Assembly: GCF_010131535.1 (NCBI RefSeq)
Contig: NZ_WUBS01000020.1
Location: 49,139 to 113,138 of the forward strand
Length of the DNA: 64,000 bases
Source of the DNA: Acerihabitans arboris
GTDB lineage: Bacteria; Pseudomonadota; Gammaproteobacteria; Enterobacterales; Enterobacteriaceae
Reading direction: 5' to 3'
Part shown: positions 55,436 through 64,000 of the stretch, in pieces
Layout: each line of letters starts with the position of its first letter
How positions within the stretch are numbered: the first letter of the stretch is position 1
Position numbers and translations under genes: made by a program
The notes under the pieces: model-generated
The model's database searches: none
The model's input: the letters and a program-made list of their open reading frames with translations, nothing else
Told to the model about the DNA's origin: nothing

Positions 55436-55474
55436 TGAGTCTGTGGGCCCTTGTCCAACAAAAGAGCACCGCTT

Positions 55475-56383
55475 ATGTCCACATATACGTTTAGCCGCAT
55501 GTTGTCCGCGCTGGTGGTTACCGCTACCTTATTCGCCCTATCTCCATCCGTTTTTGCCGAGACGAAAAGCTATACGGTCAGCGCGCCGGACGGCGTAAAG
55601 ATAGCCGTACAGGAATCGGGCAACCCCGACGGCGGCGCCATTATTTTTATTCACGGTCTGCTCGGCAGCCACCTTAATTGGGATGGGCAAATCAACAGCC
55701 CCGAGCTTAAGCGCTATCGCATCATTACCTACGATATGCGCGGCCACGGTCTGTCCGGCAAGCCGACCGATGCCAAAGCCTATACCGACGGGCAACGCTG
55801 GGCGGGCGATCTCGCCACGGTTATCCAGTCGTCGCACGCGCGCAAGCCCGCTCTGGTCGGGTGGTCGCTGGGCGGCGTGGTGATATCGAACTACCTGGAA
55901 AAATATGGCGATGACTCGATTTCCGGCGCGGTGTATGTCGATGGCGTGATTGAACTCAAGCCCGATCAGATACCGCCGCACCCGGTGGTGTATCGCGACC
56001 TGAACTCTCCCGACTTAAAGACCCATCTCGACGCCGTGCGTGATTTCCTCGGCCTGTGCTTCCACACCCAGCCGGACGCGGCCACATCTGGGCGTCTGTT
56101 CGCCAATGCCGCCATGGCTTCGTGGGATATGCAGCGGGCGGTGCTGTCGATAACGGTCGATGCGCCAAAGGCCTTGGGCAAGGCACGGGTACCGGTGTTG
56201 CTGATCTATGGCGCGCAGGACGCGCTGGTGCAGGCGAAGCCGACCATGGCCCGGGCGATGGCGCTGAATCCGGCAATACAGGGCAAGCTCTACGCGAACT
56301 CGGGCCACGCGCCGTTTATCGAAGAGCCGGAAAGATTTAATCGCGATCTGTCGGCGTTTGTCGATACGTTGTCGCAACGCTGA
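55475..56383 (+). CDS. exported alpha/beta hydrolase
   Basis: The 302-residue precursor has a signal peptide (MSTYTFSRMLSALVVTATLF onward, cleavage after VFA near residue 29). Mature residues include the oxyanion motif IFIHGLLGSHLNW, the nucleophile elbow GWSLGG and the catalytic His near NSGHAPFIEEP. It is a periplasmic hydrolase of the epoxide-hydrolase/haloperoxidase-like superfamily; the substrate is unknown. It is divergent from a MerR regulator that should control it. A 24-base-longer reading from 55451 seems less likely. Confidence 0.9.
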   Translation: MSTYTFSRMLSALVVTATLFALSPSVFAETKSYTVSAPDGVKIAVQESGNPDGGAIIFIHGLLGSHLNWDGQINSPELKRYRIITYDMRGHGLSGKPTDAKAYTDGQRWAGDLATVIQSSHARKPALVGWSLGGVVISNYLEKYGDDSISGAVYVDGVIELKPDQIPPHPVVYRDLNSPDLKTHLDAVRDFLGLCFHTQPDAATSGRLFANAAMASWDMQRAVLSITVDAPKALGKARVPVLLIYGAQDALVQAKPTMARAMALNPAIQGKLYANSGHAPFIEEPERFNRDLSAFVDTLSQR

Positions 56384-56845
56384 GCCGGTTTGCGCCAAAA
56401 GTCCTGGCGGTGAGCGGTAAGGCACGCTGCCACGGCCGTTCTCAGGTGTGCCAAAGTGATTAAATAGGGTGATTTTCCTGAAATTACCCTATTTATTCGC
56501 CGCGTTACCCCATTTTATACCAGCAGATTATCTGCCAACGCCTTTATAATGAGCCGGGACCATTCATGGCATTGAATTAGTCAGTAGAATGATATTTTAA
56601 TTAATTTTATTAATAAAAATATCGAAACCAAACGGCAAGGATTTAATTAGAGTGATATCTGATCCTAAAGAAATATTACTATTATTCCAGACAGAAATCA
56701 CAATGCATTTAATCGGAAGTATATTAAGAGGCTTTTTTCCGCAAAAACTTTATTGACAAACGGAGAGCCAGCGCAATTTATTGCCAGCAATACAGGATTA
56801 TACTGACTGAAATTTGATAATAACGGTCTGTGCAAGGAGTTCACC
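56384..56845. other. intergenic region with a strong inverted repeat
   Basis: About 460 bases follow the hydrolase gene. A near-perfect inverted repeat, TAAATAGGGT (56461-56470) and ACCCTATTTA (56486-56495), with further pairing inside, lies here. The rest is AT-rich with no coding frame that I would support; it should hold the promoter of the flavoprotein gene. Confidence 0.5.
56461..56495 (+). terminator. inverted repeat after the hydrolase gene
   Basis: Ten-base arms pair perfectly at both ends of a 35-base element, and ATTT/AAAT inside adds to the stem. No T-run follows on the plus strand. It may act as a transcription terminator or mRNA stabiliser, or it could be an operator. Confidence 0.45.
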
Positions 56846-58165
56846 ATGCTTACCTTTGCGCTGCGTAATAGCCTGTGGCTGCTGGTTTATCTGTTCTTTA
56901 TTTCAGCTCCGCTCTTTGTATTACTACTGGGTTCGTTGCCGCCCGCGAGAGATTTCTGGACCGAGTTATCCATAGCCCTGGGATATTCGGGATTAGCGAT
57001 AATGGGGTTGCAATTCGGCCTGATAGCGCGCTTTCGTTGGGTAACCAAACCCTGGGGCGAGGATATTATTTATCATTTCCACCGGCGGATATCGTTAATC
57101 GCCCTTGGCCTGGTGGTGGCACACCCGCTGATTTTGTTTGTTGTACGCCCGGAACTGCTGGCGCTGCTTAATTTTGTCGAGGCCCCCTGGCGCGCCAGGC
57201 TGGCGGCAATATCCACCTATTCTTTGATTGCCCTGATCGTTATGGCGTTGTGGCGGGTAAAGCTTAGATTAAGCTACGAGTTTTGGCATCTCACCCACAT
57301 CATTTTGGCGGTGGTCGCCGTGGCGGCCGGGCTTTTGCATATGGCGGCGTGGGGCTTTTATCTGAACGACCCGCTGAAAAGGGCGCTGTGGTGCGGGCTG
57401 ACGCTGTTTTGGCTGTCCCTGCTGCTGTATGTCCGCCTGGTGAAACCGCTGTTTATGCTGCGCCGGCCGTACCGGGTAACGCGGGTGAAAGCCGAACGCG
57501 GCGATACCACCACGCTTGTGATGAAGCCGGAAGGACATACGGGTTTTCGGTTTACGCCGGGTCAGTTCGGCTGGCTGACGTTATGGAACGGCCCGTTTAA
57601 AATCACCGGGCATCCGTTCTCCTTCTCATCCAGCGCCGAGGTCAAGGACGGCCGCGTCGAAATGTCTGTGCGTAATTTGGGCGATTTTACCGCTAAAATT
57701 TCCCAGGTCGCCGCCGGACAACGGGTTTATCTCGACGGCCCGTATGGAGCGTTCACCATCGGCCACCCGGCGGATATGCATGTGTTAATCGCCGGCGGTA
57801 TCGGTATTACCCCTATGATGAGCATAGTGCGCACCTTGGCCGACCGCGGCGACAAACGCCCGGTGGTGCTGATATACGGCGGCGGGGACTGGGATTCCCT
57901 GACTTTTCGCGAGGAACTCGAGGCGCTGCGGGCGCGGCTTGATCTGACGCTGGTATACGTCCTGGCCCGCCCCCATGACAGCTGGACGGGAGAAAAAGGC
58001 TTTATTAATGCCGGGATACTCCGACGTCACCTGCCGCCGCCCTTTGACATGCATGAATACTTTATTTGCGGGCCCAATGTGATGATGGATGCCGTTGAAA
58101 ACGCGCTGTCCGGGATGGGCGTGCCGATGGTTAAATATCATACCGAACGTTATAATTTTGCTTGA
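56846..58165 (+). CDS. ferric-reductase-like transmembrane flavoprotein
   Basis: The 439-residue protein has about six N-terminal membrane helices with paired His residues for heme (YHFHRRISLIALGLVVAHPLIL; WHLTHIILAVVAVAAGLLH). A ferredoxin-reductase-like FAD-binding domain (GHPFSFSS) and an NAD(P)-binding domain (LIAGGIGITPMMSIVRTL; EYFICGPNVMM) follow. This is the FRE/NOX-like superfamily layout. It should move electrons from NAD(P)H across the inner membrane, for example to a metal or quinone, but the acceptor cannot be told. A 31-residue membrane protein follows 12 bases later. Confidence 0.9.
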   Translation: MLTFALRNSLWLLVYLFFISAPLFVLLLGSLPPARDFWTELSIALGYSGLAIMGLQFGLIARFRWVTKPWGEDIIYHFHRRISLIALGLVVAHPLILFVVRPELLALLNFVEAPWRARLAAISTYSLIALIVMALWRVKLRLSYEFWHLTHIILAVVAVAAGLLHMAAWGFYLNDPLKRALWCGLTLFWLSLLLYVRLVKPLFMLRRPYRVTRVKAERGDTTTLVMKPEGHTGFRFTPGQFGWLTLWNGPFKITGHPFSFSSSAEVKDGRVEMSVRNLGDFTAKISQVAAGQRVYLDGPYGAFTIGHPADMHVLIAGGIGITPMMSIVRTLADRGDKRPVVLIYGGGDWDSLTFREELEALRARLDLTLVYVLARPHDSWTGEKGFINAGILRRHLPPPFDMHEYFICGPNVMMDAVENALSGMGVPMVKYHTERYNFA

Positions 58166-58177
58166 GGAAAACACGCT

Positions 58178-58273
58178 ATGCAACGACTGTTTGCCGAACG
58201 GCTGGCTCTGGTCAGCGGGATTATTATCGTGGCGCTGGCCCTGCTGTTTGCTTATTTGCGGGTTTGCGGGTGA
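58178..58273 (+). CDS. 31-residue single-span membrane protein
   Basis: GAGGAAA eight to nine bases before the ATG and a short frame encoding MQRLFAERLALVSG and a hydrophobic helix (IIIVALALLFAYL), ending in VCG, support a small gene. It directly follows the flavoprotein gene, so it may be a small subunit of the same electron-transfer unit. It is too short for family assignment. Confidence 0.6.
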   Translation: MQRLFAERLALVSGIIIVALALLFAYLRVCG

Positions 58274-58305
58274 TGTTGTGGTTACGCTATGCGCGGGCCG
58301 GTAAC

Positions 58306-58330
58306 AAGCCCGGCGTCGGCGGCCGGGCTT
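58306..58330. terminator. stem-loop between convergent genes
   Basis: AAGCCCGG (58306-58313) pairs with CCGGGCTT (58323-58330) between the end of the small membrane-protein gene and the end of the P-type ATPase gene. Symmetric stems here can stop transcription from both sides; T-runs are weak on each strand. Confidence 0.55.
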
Positions 58331-58342
58331 GACCGCCATGGC

Positions 58343-61069
58343 TCAGGTCGCTTTAGCGGTGGAGCGGAACCGGGCAAACAGCCATTTTTCAATTTCCACA
58401 ATGATAAATATACCGATGCTGACCAACAGTGTTACGCCCCAGTAATAGGCCGGCAGCGGTTCGGTGCCAAACGCCCGATTCATAAACGGCAGATAGATGA
58501 TGGCCAACTGCAGCAATATCAGCACCCCGGTGACCAGCCACAATCCCTTATTCAAAAACATTTCCCGGTTCAGCGGGAACCTGTCCGTCACGCGGCAGTT
58601 AAACATGTAAATCCACTGCGCGGTGACCAGCGTTTGCATTACCAGCGTACGGATAAATTCGCCGCTATAGCCGCGAGGTTGCAGGAATGATTCCAATAAA
58701 AAAGCGCTACAGGCGATAAGCGTGCCGACAAAACCGATGCGCCAGATGGCGTGGCCGTCCAGCACGTGCCGGGCGGGATCGCGCGGCGGGCGTACCATAA
58801 CGCCTTTTTCCGCCGGCTCAAAAGCCAGGCCGAATGACAGCGTGGTGGAGGTAGCCATATTGACCCACAGTATCTGCAGGGCGGTCAGAGGAATGATCGC
58901 GCCGGCCAGTATGGCAAAAATAATCAACAGGCCCTGCGCCAGGTTGGTGGGCAAAATAAACAGGATGGTTTTTTTCAGGTTATCGTAGACGCGCCGCCCT
59001 TCTCTTACCGCGTTGGTTATCGTGGCAAAATTATCATCGGTTAATACCATATCCGCCGCTTCCTTGGTGACCTCGGTACCCTTAATCCCCATGGCAATGC
59101 CCACATCGGCCTGCTTGAGCGCCGGCGCGTCGTTGACGCCGTCGCCGGTCATGCCGACTATCCCGCCTCTGGTCTGCAAGGCTTTTACCAGCCGCAGCTT
59201 ATGCTCCGGGCTGGTACGGGCAAAAATATCATAATGCACCGCCGCTTCGGCCAGGGATTCATCCTCCATATGCTCCAGCTGGTTGCCGGTAATGGAGTCG
59301 GTCCCATTGCCGATACCCAGCATGGCGCCAATGGCCATCGCGGTTTCCTGATGGTCTCCGGTAATCATCTTCACGCGGATGCCGGCCCGTTGGCACTGGG
59401 CAATGGCATCGATAGCTTCCGGACGCGGCGGATCCATCATTCCGGCGATGCCCGCAAAGACCATGCCCTGCTGAATGGCTTCGTGCCCCAGGGCCGGCTC
59501 CGCCGCCGTCTGGCTTCTAAACGCCGCGGCCACCATGCGCAATCCCTGCCGGGCATAACGCGCCATTTCCTCTTCCCAATAATCGCGGCGAAACGGTCGT
59601 AAACCCTCATGCGTCAGTTCCTGGGGGCAGAAGGTAAACAGCACATCCGGCGCGCCGGTCAGGAAGATATAAATCTGATCGTCGATCTGATGGCGGGTCG
59701 CCATGTATTTATATGCAGAGTCAAACGGGATTTTATCCAGCAAATTCACATTGCCGAGCCGCAGGCCGGACTTGGCGGCCAGGACCTTTAATGCGCCTTC
59801 CGTCGGTCCGCCGGTAATACCCCAATGGCCCTGCCCATCCTGCCGGATTTGGCTGTCGTTACACAGTTCAACCGCGGTGATAAAGCGCTCCAGGGTGGCA
59901 TCTTCACTCAGATTAACGGACCGTTCACTCCCCTGCGGGTAAATTTTACCGACCGGCTCATAGCTTTCTCCTTCCACCCGATAGCTGCGATCCGCCATGA
60001 CCACCGTTTTCACCGTCATTTCATTCATCGTCAGCGTGCCTGTTTTATCGGAGCAGACGACGGTCATCGCCCCAAGGGTTTCCACCGTCGGCAGCTTACG
60101 GATAATCGCCCGCGCCCGCGCTATGGACTGCACGCCCAGCGACAGGATAATCGAGATAATGGCCGGCAATCCTTCGGGCACCGACGCGACGGCCAGGCTT
60201 ATCAGCGCCAGCAGCAGCTCGGTGAACGGCATATCGCGCAGGAAAAAGGCGAAGACAAACAGCACCGCCATCATCACCAGGATCAGCATAAAAATTCCTT
60301 TGCCCAGGCGATCCATCTGCGTTAAAAGCGGCGTGCGATGGGGATCAATGGCGGCCATCATCTGGTTGATATGGCCCAATTCGGTATCGCCGCCGCTGGC
60401 GGTCACCACGCCTTTGGCCGTGCCCGCGCTGATGGTGGTACCGGAAAACAGCAGATTAATGCGATCGCCGATAGTCACCTCGCGGTCAATCGCCCCGGTC
60501 TGCTTTACCACCACCGTTGACTCACCGGTGAGAATGGCCTCTTCCACCTGCAGGTTATGAGCTTCCAGTAGCCGCAGGTCGGCCGGAATCTTATCGCCCG
60601 GGCGTAGGGTAACGATATCGCCGGGCACCAAATCCCTGGCTTCTATGGTCTGGGTAATCCCCTCGCGGATCACCACCGCCGTGCTGGACAACATGCCTTG
60701 GATACTTTTCAGCGATTTTTCGGCATTGCTTTCCTGCACAAAGCCAATCAGCGCGTTAATCACCGCCACCAACAGGATAATGACCATGTCGACCCACTGC
60801 GCCATAATTCCTTTTAATACCGCCGCAATCAGCAGTATGTAGATCAGTACATCATTAAAATGCGCCAGGAATTGCAATAAGGGATGGCGGGTTTTGCGCG
60901 CCGGCAGCTCATTGGGACCATGGCGGCGCAGCCGCTCGGCAGCCTCTTGCGGCTCTAATCCGCTATCGATGGTCCCGAGCTGGCGCAGCGTTTCTTCCGT
61001 ATCCAGCCTATACCAGGCGATATCCGGGTTCTGCGGTGAAACAGACGACTTTACCGGTGAAGTAGTCAT
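58343..61069 (-). CDS. P2-type cation-transporting ATPase
   Basis: The 908-residue P-type ATPase has an N-terminal cation-ATPase domain, actuator TGES (AILTGEST) and the M4 motif SVPEGLPA. The phosphorylation site is DKTGTLT, and the hinge GDGVNDAPALKQADVGIAMG follows. M6 reads LWVNMATSTTLSFGLAFEP, related to Ca2+/Na+-type P2 pumps but without the SERCA NxxTD residues. The ion is uncertain; calcium or sodium are the usual candidates. It is monocistronic, with a 455-base gap to the next gene upstream. Confidence 0.92.
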   Translation of the reverse strand: MTTSPVKSSVSPQNPDIAWYRLDTEETLRQLGTIDSGLEPQEAAERLRRHGPNELPARKTRHPLLQFLAHFNDVLIYILLIAAVLKGIMAQWVDMVIILLVAVINALIGFVQESNAEKSLKSIQGMLSSTAVVIREGITQTIEARDLVPGDIVTLRPGDKIPADLRLLEAHNLQVEEAILTGESTVVVKQTGAIDREVTIGDRINLLFSGTTISAGTAKGVVTASGGDTELGHINQMMAAIDPHRTPLLTQMDRLGKGIFMLILVMMAVLFVFAFFLRDMPFTELLLALISLAVASVPEGLPAIISIILSLGVQSIARARAIIRKLPTVETLGAMTVVCSDKTGTLTMNEMTVKTVVMADRSYRVEGESYEPVGKIYPQGSERSVNLSEDATLERFITAVELCNDSQIRQDGQGHWGITGGPTEGALKVLAAKSGLRLGNVNLLDKIPFDSAYKYMATRHQIDDQIYIFLTGAPDVLFTFCPQELTHEGLRPFRRDYWEEEMARYARQGLRMVAAAFRSQTAAEPALGHEAIQQGMVFAGIAGMMDPPRPEAIDAIAQCQRAGIRVKMITGDHQETAMAIGAMLGIGNGTDSITGNQLEHMEDESLAEAAVHYDIFARTSPEHKLRLVKALQTRGGIVGMTGDGVNDAPALKQADVGIAMGIKGTEVTKEAADMVLTDDNFATITNAVREGRRVYDNLKKTILFILPTNLAQGLLIIFAILAGAIIPLTALQILWVNMATSTTLSFGLAFEPAEKGVMVRPPRDPARHVLDGHAIWRIGFVGTLIACSAFLLESFLQPRGYSGEFIRTLVMQTLVTAQWIYMFNCRVTDRFPLNREMFLNKGLWLVTGVLILLQLAIIYLPFMNRAFGTEPLPAYYWGVTLLVSIGIFIIVEIEKWLFARFRSTAKAT

Positions 61070-61524
61070 TTAATGACCTCCATATGGCAAAAAAATAGGT
61101 TATTCGCAAAAGACATTTACGCGTTCGTTTTATCCTGCAAGGAAATAAAACCGGCTAACCGCTTGGCCAATAGCGCCTTCCAGGTATTAAACAGACAGTG
61201 ATGAGTAAAGTAATAATAACAGCCTCATACCGGCATCAATGAGAGCTGGGTCAGCTTATGAACAGGAGAATAATAAATTAGATCGTCGGGTCGTTTCCGT
61301 TAGCCATGCAGGAGTGAGTATTGAACTGTTTGTTATAAGATTAATAAAAATGGACACTAAACATATTTATTAGGTTTATTTATTCGTTAGTTTGTTAAAT
61401 ATCAATTTACCTTAATTGATTTTTTTATTCCTTCTTCAGATGTGCCTGGGGACAAAATATTTTGGGGGTGGGACCACTTGTCATCAGGCAATCCAGCCAA
61501 TAGTCAAAATTAACGCTATGGCCT
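61070..61524. other. AT-rich gap between the ATPase gene and a LysR gene
   Basis: I see no gene in this 455-base stretch; all frames are short. It should hold the ATPase promoter on the minus strand, and it lies downstream of the LysR gene. No clear repeat, RNA gene or operator was found. Confidence 0.4.
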
Positions 61525-62448
61525 TTAAATACCTCGGTTGAAAAATTGTTGTTGATCTTCGCGGATAAAATCAATAAAAGCGCGCAACGGCGTCGGCACC
61601 AGTCGCCGGTCCGGGTAATAAAGATAAGGGCCTGGAAAATCTGTCCACCAGGGTTCCAGTATGGGTTCGAGCGCGCCGCTGGCGATATGGGGCCTTAGCC
61701 ACTCCTCGAAGAGCTGGATAACTCCGACTCCCGCCACCGCCGCCTCCACCGCCAGTTCAACCGCCGCCCCCACGGTGACGATAAGCGGCCCCGAAGGCTG
61801 CAACCTGACAATTTCCCCGTTCCTTTCAAATTCCCATTCCGGCATGACGCCGCTGGCATATTTACCCCGCAGGCAAGCGTGGTGCAGCAGGTCCCGCGGA
61901 TGTTGCGGCCTGCCCTGGCGGTCAAGATAACCGGGCGCCGCGGCTATGGCGAAACGCTGCCTGCGCGGGCCGATCGGCACGGCAATCATATCCTGTTCCA
62001 GCTTTTCGTCGTAACGTATTCCCGCGTCGCATCCGGCGCGAAAGATGTCCACCACATTGCTGTCAGCCACGATCTCTAGCTTAATTTCAGGATATCTGGC
62101 CAGAAACGCCGGGACGATGGCGGGTAAAACCAAGCGCACCGCGCTGACAGGCACATTCAGGCGCAGCATGCCGGCGGGGGTATCGCGGAATTTGTTAACG
62201 GCGTCGAGCGCCGATTCCACTTCGTTCATCGCCGGCAGTAATCGATCCAATAACATCTTTCCGGCTGCGGTCAGGACCACGGTACGGGTGGTGCGATTAA
62301 ATAGCCGTACGCCCAGTTGCTGCTCGGCGCGCCGTACGGCGTCGCTCAGGCGAGATGGATTGCTGTTGATGGCCCGAGCCGCTTCCCGAAAACCGCCTGC
62401 CTTGGCAACGGCGATAACCGCGTTTAACAGTCCAAGATCAATCTGCAT
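61525..62448 (-). CDS. LysR-family regulator
   Basis: The 307-residue regulator starts MQIDLGLLNAVIAVAKAGGF, with the helix-turn-helix FREAARAINSNPSRLSDAVRRAEQQLG and the usual LysR effector domain. It is divergent from an aldo/keto reductase gene, with 96 bases between them, and likely controls it. Confidence 0.92.
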   Translation of the reverse strand: MQIDLGLLNAVIAVAKAGGFREAARAINSNPSRLSDAVRRAEQQLGVRLFNRTTRTVVLTAAGKMLLDRLLPAMNEVESALDAVNKFRDTPAGMLRLNVPVSAVRLVLPAIVPAFLARYPEIKLEIVADSNVVDIFRAGCDAGIRYDEKLEQDMIAVPIGPRRQRFAIAAAPGYLDRQGRPQHPRDLLHHACLRGKYASGVMPEWEFERNGEIVRLQPSGPLIVTVGAAVELAVEAAVAGVGVIQLFEEWLRPHIASGALEPILEPWWTDFPGPYLYYPDRRLVPTPLRAFIDFIREDQQQFFNRGI

Positions 62449-62544
62449 TGTCCAGAATTCCGCACAGCCTGTCTCTATTTAACCCTATAGTCGCACAGGT
62501 CTGGCGGCCATACAATGAGTGACACATTGCACAGGAGAGCCACT

Positions 62545-63402
62545 ATGTCCAACATCAATACCTCCGGCAGTTATCAACTTGGCCATCGGCAGGTCAACCG
62601 TATTGGCTATGGGGCGATGCAACTGGCGGGGCCGGGCGTGTTCGGTCCGCCCAAAGATCCCGCCATGTGCCTGCGCGTGCTGCGCGAAGCGGTGGCCGCC
62701 GGCGTAAACCATATCGATACGTCCGATTTCTACGGGCCGCATATTACCAACCAGCTTATCAAGGAAGCGCTCCATCCTTACGCCGACGATCTGTGTATTG
62801 TCACCAAGGTGGGCGCAGTTCGCGATGAAAAGGGCGGCTGGTCACCGGCCTCATCGCCGGAAGAGCTCACCAGGGCGGTAGAAGACAACCTGCGCCATCT
62901 GGGACTGGATGTGATCGATGTCGTCAACCTGCGCAGTATGCTGGATATCCAGCGTCCCGTGGAAGGTTCACTGGAAGCCCCTTTGACCGCCCTGGTCGAG
63001 CTGAAGGAACGCGGCCTGATTCGGCATATCGGCTTGAGCAACGTCACCCCCACGCAGCTATCCGACGCACAGAAGATCACCCCCATCGCCTGCGTGCAGA
63101 ATTTCTATAATCTGGCTAATCGCCAGGACGATAGCCTTATCGATACGCTTGCCGCAGAGGGTATTCCCCTGGTGCCGTTTTTCCCTTTGGGTGGTTTTTC
63201 ACCCCTGCAATCCGGGGCGCTTAACGACGTCGCCCACAGGCTGAACGTCACCCCCATGCAGGTTGCGCTGGCCTGGCTGTTGCAGCGCTCGCCGAATATT
63301 TTGCTGATTCCCGGTACGTCGTCGCCGGAGCATCTGAAAGAAAACCTGGCGGCGGCCGAGGTGCGGTTGTCGGCGGAAGATGTAAAGTTGCTGGAGCAGT
63401 AG
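62545..63402 (+). CDS. aldo/keto reductase
   Basis: The 285-residue AKR has catalytic Asp/Tyr in HIDTSDFYGPH near residue 55, Lys in IVTKVGAV near 90, and later IRHIGLSNVTPTQL and LIPGTSSPEHLKENLAA, the cofactor-binding end. It is close to YajO/YdbC-like AKRs and should reduce a carbonyl with NADPH. The start at 62545 gives the expected length; an ATG at 62515 is also open. Confidence 0.93.
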   Translation: MSNINTSGSYQLGHRQVNRIGYGAMQLAGPGVFGPPKDPAMCLRVLREAVAAGVNHIDTSDFYGPHITNQLIKEALHPYADDLCIVTKVGAVRDEKGGWSPASSPEELTRAVEDNLRHLGLDVIDVVNLRSMLDIQRPVEGSLEAPLTALVELKERGLIRHIGLSNVTPTQLSDAQKITPIACVQNFYNLANRQDDSLIDTLAAEGIPLVPFFPLGGFSPLQSGALNDVAHRLNVTPMQVALAWLLQRSPNILLIPGTSSPEHLKENLAAAEVRLSAEDVKLLEQ

Positions 63403-63403
63403 G

Positions 63404-63793
63404 ATGGTCCACCGGCTGTTCGCGAAAAACAGCAAACCCTTTACGCCATCCAGCCGTTGCACGGCCTATATGGCAACATTGCCGGTGGTTGCCCGGCATC
63501 ATCCAGTTGCCTGCGGCGTCTGGCTTGATGCCCATGCCGATCTGAATACGCCACATAGCTATCCAACGGGTTATATTGGCGGTTTTACCATCGCGGGGCC
63601 GGTGGGTTTATGGGACTCGGGCCCAGGCGGTGGTCTGGATTTATCGGCGGCAATTTTGGCGGGGGCGCGCGATATTGGCTCGCCGGAGCAAAAGCTTATC
63701 GACGATGGAAAGGTGACATGGGTACCGGCGGGGACGGACTGGTGGAAGGATTACGGCGCGCTATTAAAGGCCGGGCGGGTTATTATTGGATAA
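63404..63793 (+). pseudogene. arginase/agmatinase-family fragment
   Basis: One open frame carries the arginase metal motif WLDAHADLNTP (DxHxD) and the following YIGGFTIAGPVGLWDSG, then LSAAILAGARDIGSPEQKLID. Only about 95 of the usual roughly 300 residues match, in the middle of the family. The first about 35 residues are not arginase-like, and the C-terminal DxD metal motif is missing. I read it as a remnant, next to an IS element that could have caused the loss. Confidence 0.7.
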
Positions 63794-63877
63794 CCTTTGA
63801 CATGCCTGTCCGATCGTGGCGGGAAATGACTTGATCGGCATGTCAGTCGCCGAGTTTCAGATTTCCCAGGCTGAAAA

Positions 63878-64000
63878 GAGCCTGTACATAGATTTGTGTA
63901 ATTGCCTGATTTTGATATCTTCAATCCAACATCAAAAACAGGTTAATTTATGGACGAAAAGCAGTTGCAAGCTCTGGCTAACGAACTGGCCAAAAATCTC
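63878..64000 (+). mobile_element. left end of an IS256-family element
   Basis: The sequence GAGCCTGTACATAGATTTG onward (from 63878) resembles the left terminal repeat of IS256-group elements, and an intact transposase start follows 45 bases later. The right end lies beyond the window, so the exact tip and the target duplication cannot be confirmed. Confidence 0.75.
63950..64000 (+). CDS. IS256-family transposase, partial (runs off the window)
   Basis: The first 17 codons, MDEKQLQALANELAKNL, match the start of IS256-family mutator-type transposases. The gene continues beyond base 64000. The catalytic DDE residues are outside the window. Confidence 0.85.
   Translation, partial: MDEKQLQALANELAKNL

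Noticed and set aside
63799..63844. Imperfect inverted repeat (GACATGCC...GGCATGTC) before the IS256 end
   Set aside because: The arms are interrupted and no T-run follows. It could be a relic of a terminator, but the evidence is too weak to list as a feature.
1..64000. CRISPR arrays, tRNA or rRNA genes, prophage structural genes
   Set aside because: No regularly spaced repeats, cloverleaf-like sequences with conserved T-loop bases, or phage structural proteins were recognised on either strand.

Overview
The window looks like chromosomal DNA of an enterobacterium with high GC content. The hmu heme locus, malate:quinone oxidoreductase, PTS/6-phospho-beta-glucosidase genes and an IS256-type element all match Enterobacterales proteins. 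The many half-decayed genes beside intact ones suggest a Sodalis-like or Pectobacteriaceae-like genome. The genus is an inference, not read from a marker gene.

Layout. 0-5 kb: a small lipoprotein, a decayed Fic-family gene, and a Tle4-type lipase with its Tli4-type immunity partner, with no other T6SS genes nearby. 4.8-9.1 kb: a beta-glucoside PTS operon (EIIB, EIIC, GH1 phospho-glucosidase, LacI regulator) with a perfect LacI-type operator and a CRP-like site; EIIA is absent. 9.3-17.9 kb: a DUF3313 lipoprotein, then a rhamnose-containing surface polysaccharide locus (rfbA, rfbC, rfbD, a WsaF-like glycosyltransferase, a convergent rfbB plus GT2 pair, and a Wzm/Wzt exporter). 17.9-30.5 kb: two divergent operons. 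One encodes an ECF sigma factor, a FecR-like anti-sigma factor, TonB, ExbB and ExbD. The other encodes a signalling TonB-dependent receptor, a YddA/SbmA-type ABC transporter, a thioredoxin fusion, and a TldE/TldD protease pair. 30.7-37.2 kb: heme uptake (hmuSTUV with a divergent receptor and Fur boxes).

37-48 kb: a CmtR-like metal sensor followed by a broken P-type ATPase start, mqo, a DUF378 membrane protein, several regulator/enzyme pairs, and a small gene graveyard at 42.4-43.3 kb. 48.2-54.7 kb: a seven-gene operon with a betaine-type ABC transporter, a histidine-ammonia-lyase homologue lacking the MIO-forming Ala-Ser-Gly, an ornithine-cyclodeaminase homologue and a PhnD-like protein. 55-64 kb: MerR/hydrolase pair, ferric-reductase-like flavoprotein with a 31-residue membrane protein, a P2-type cation ATPase, a LysR/aldo-keto reductase pair, an arginase remnant, and the left end of an IS256-family element running off the window.

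Two gene sets are worth most attention. The 18-30.5 kb set reads as a self-contained route that senses a substrate outside, moves it across both membranes, reduces it and cuts it. Its protein types (SbmA-like importer, thioredoxin, TldD/TldE) point to a peptide, perhaps disulfide-bonded, rather than a simple siderophore. The 48-54.7 kb set reads as uptake and breakdown of a quaternary-ammonium amino acid; an ergothioneine- or betaine-type substrate would explain both the transporter class and a lyase without MIO. Both functions are hypotheses from sequence and context.
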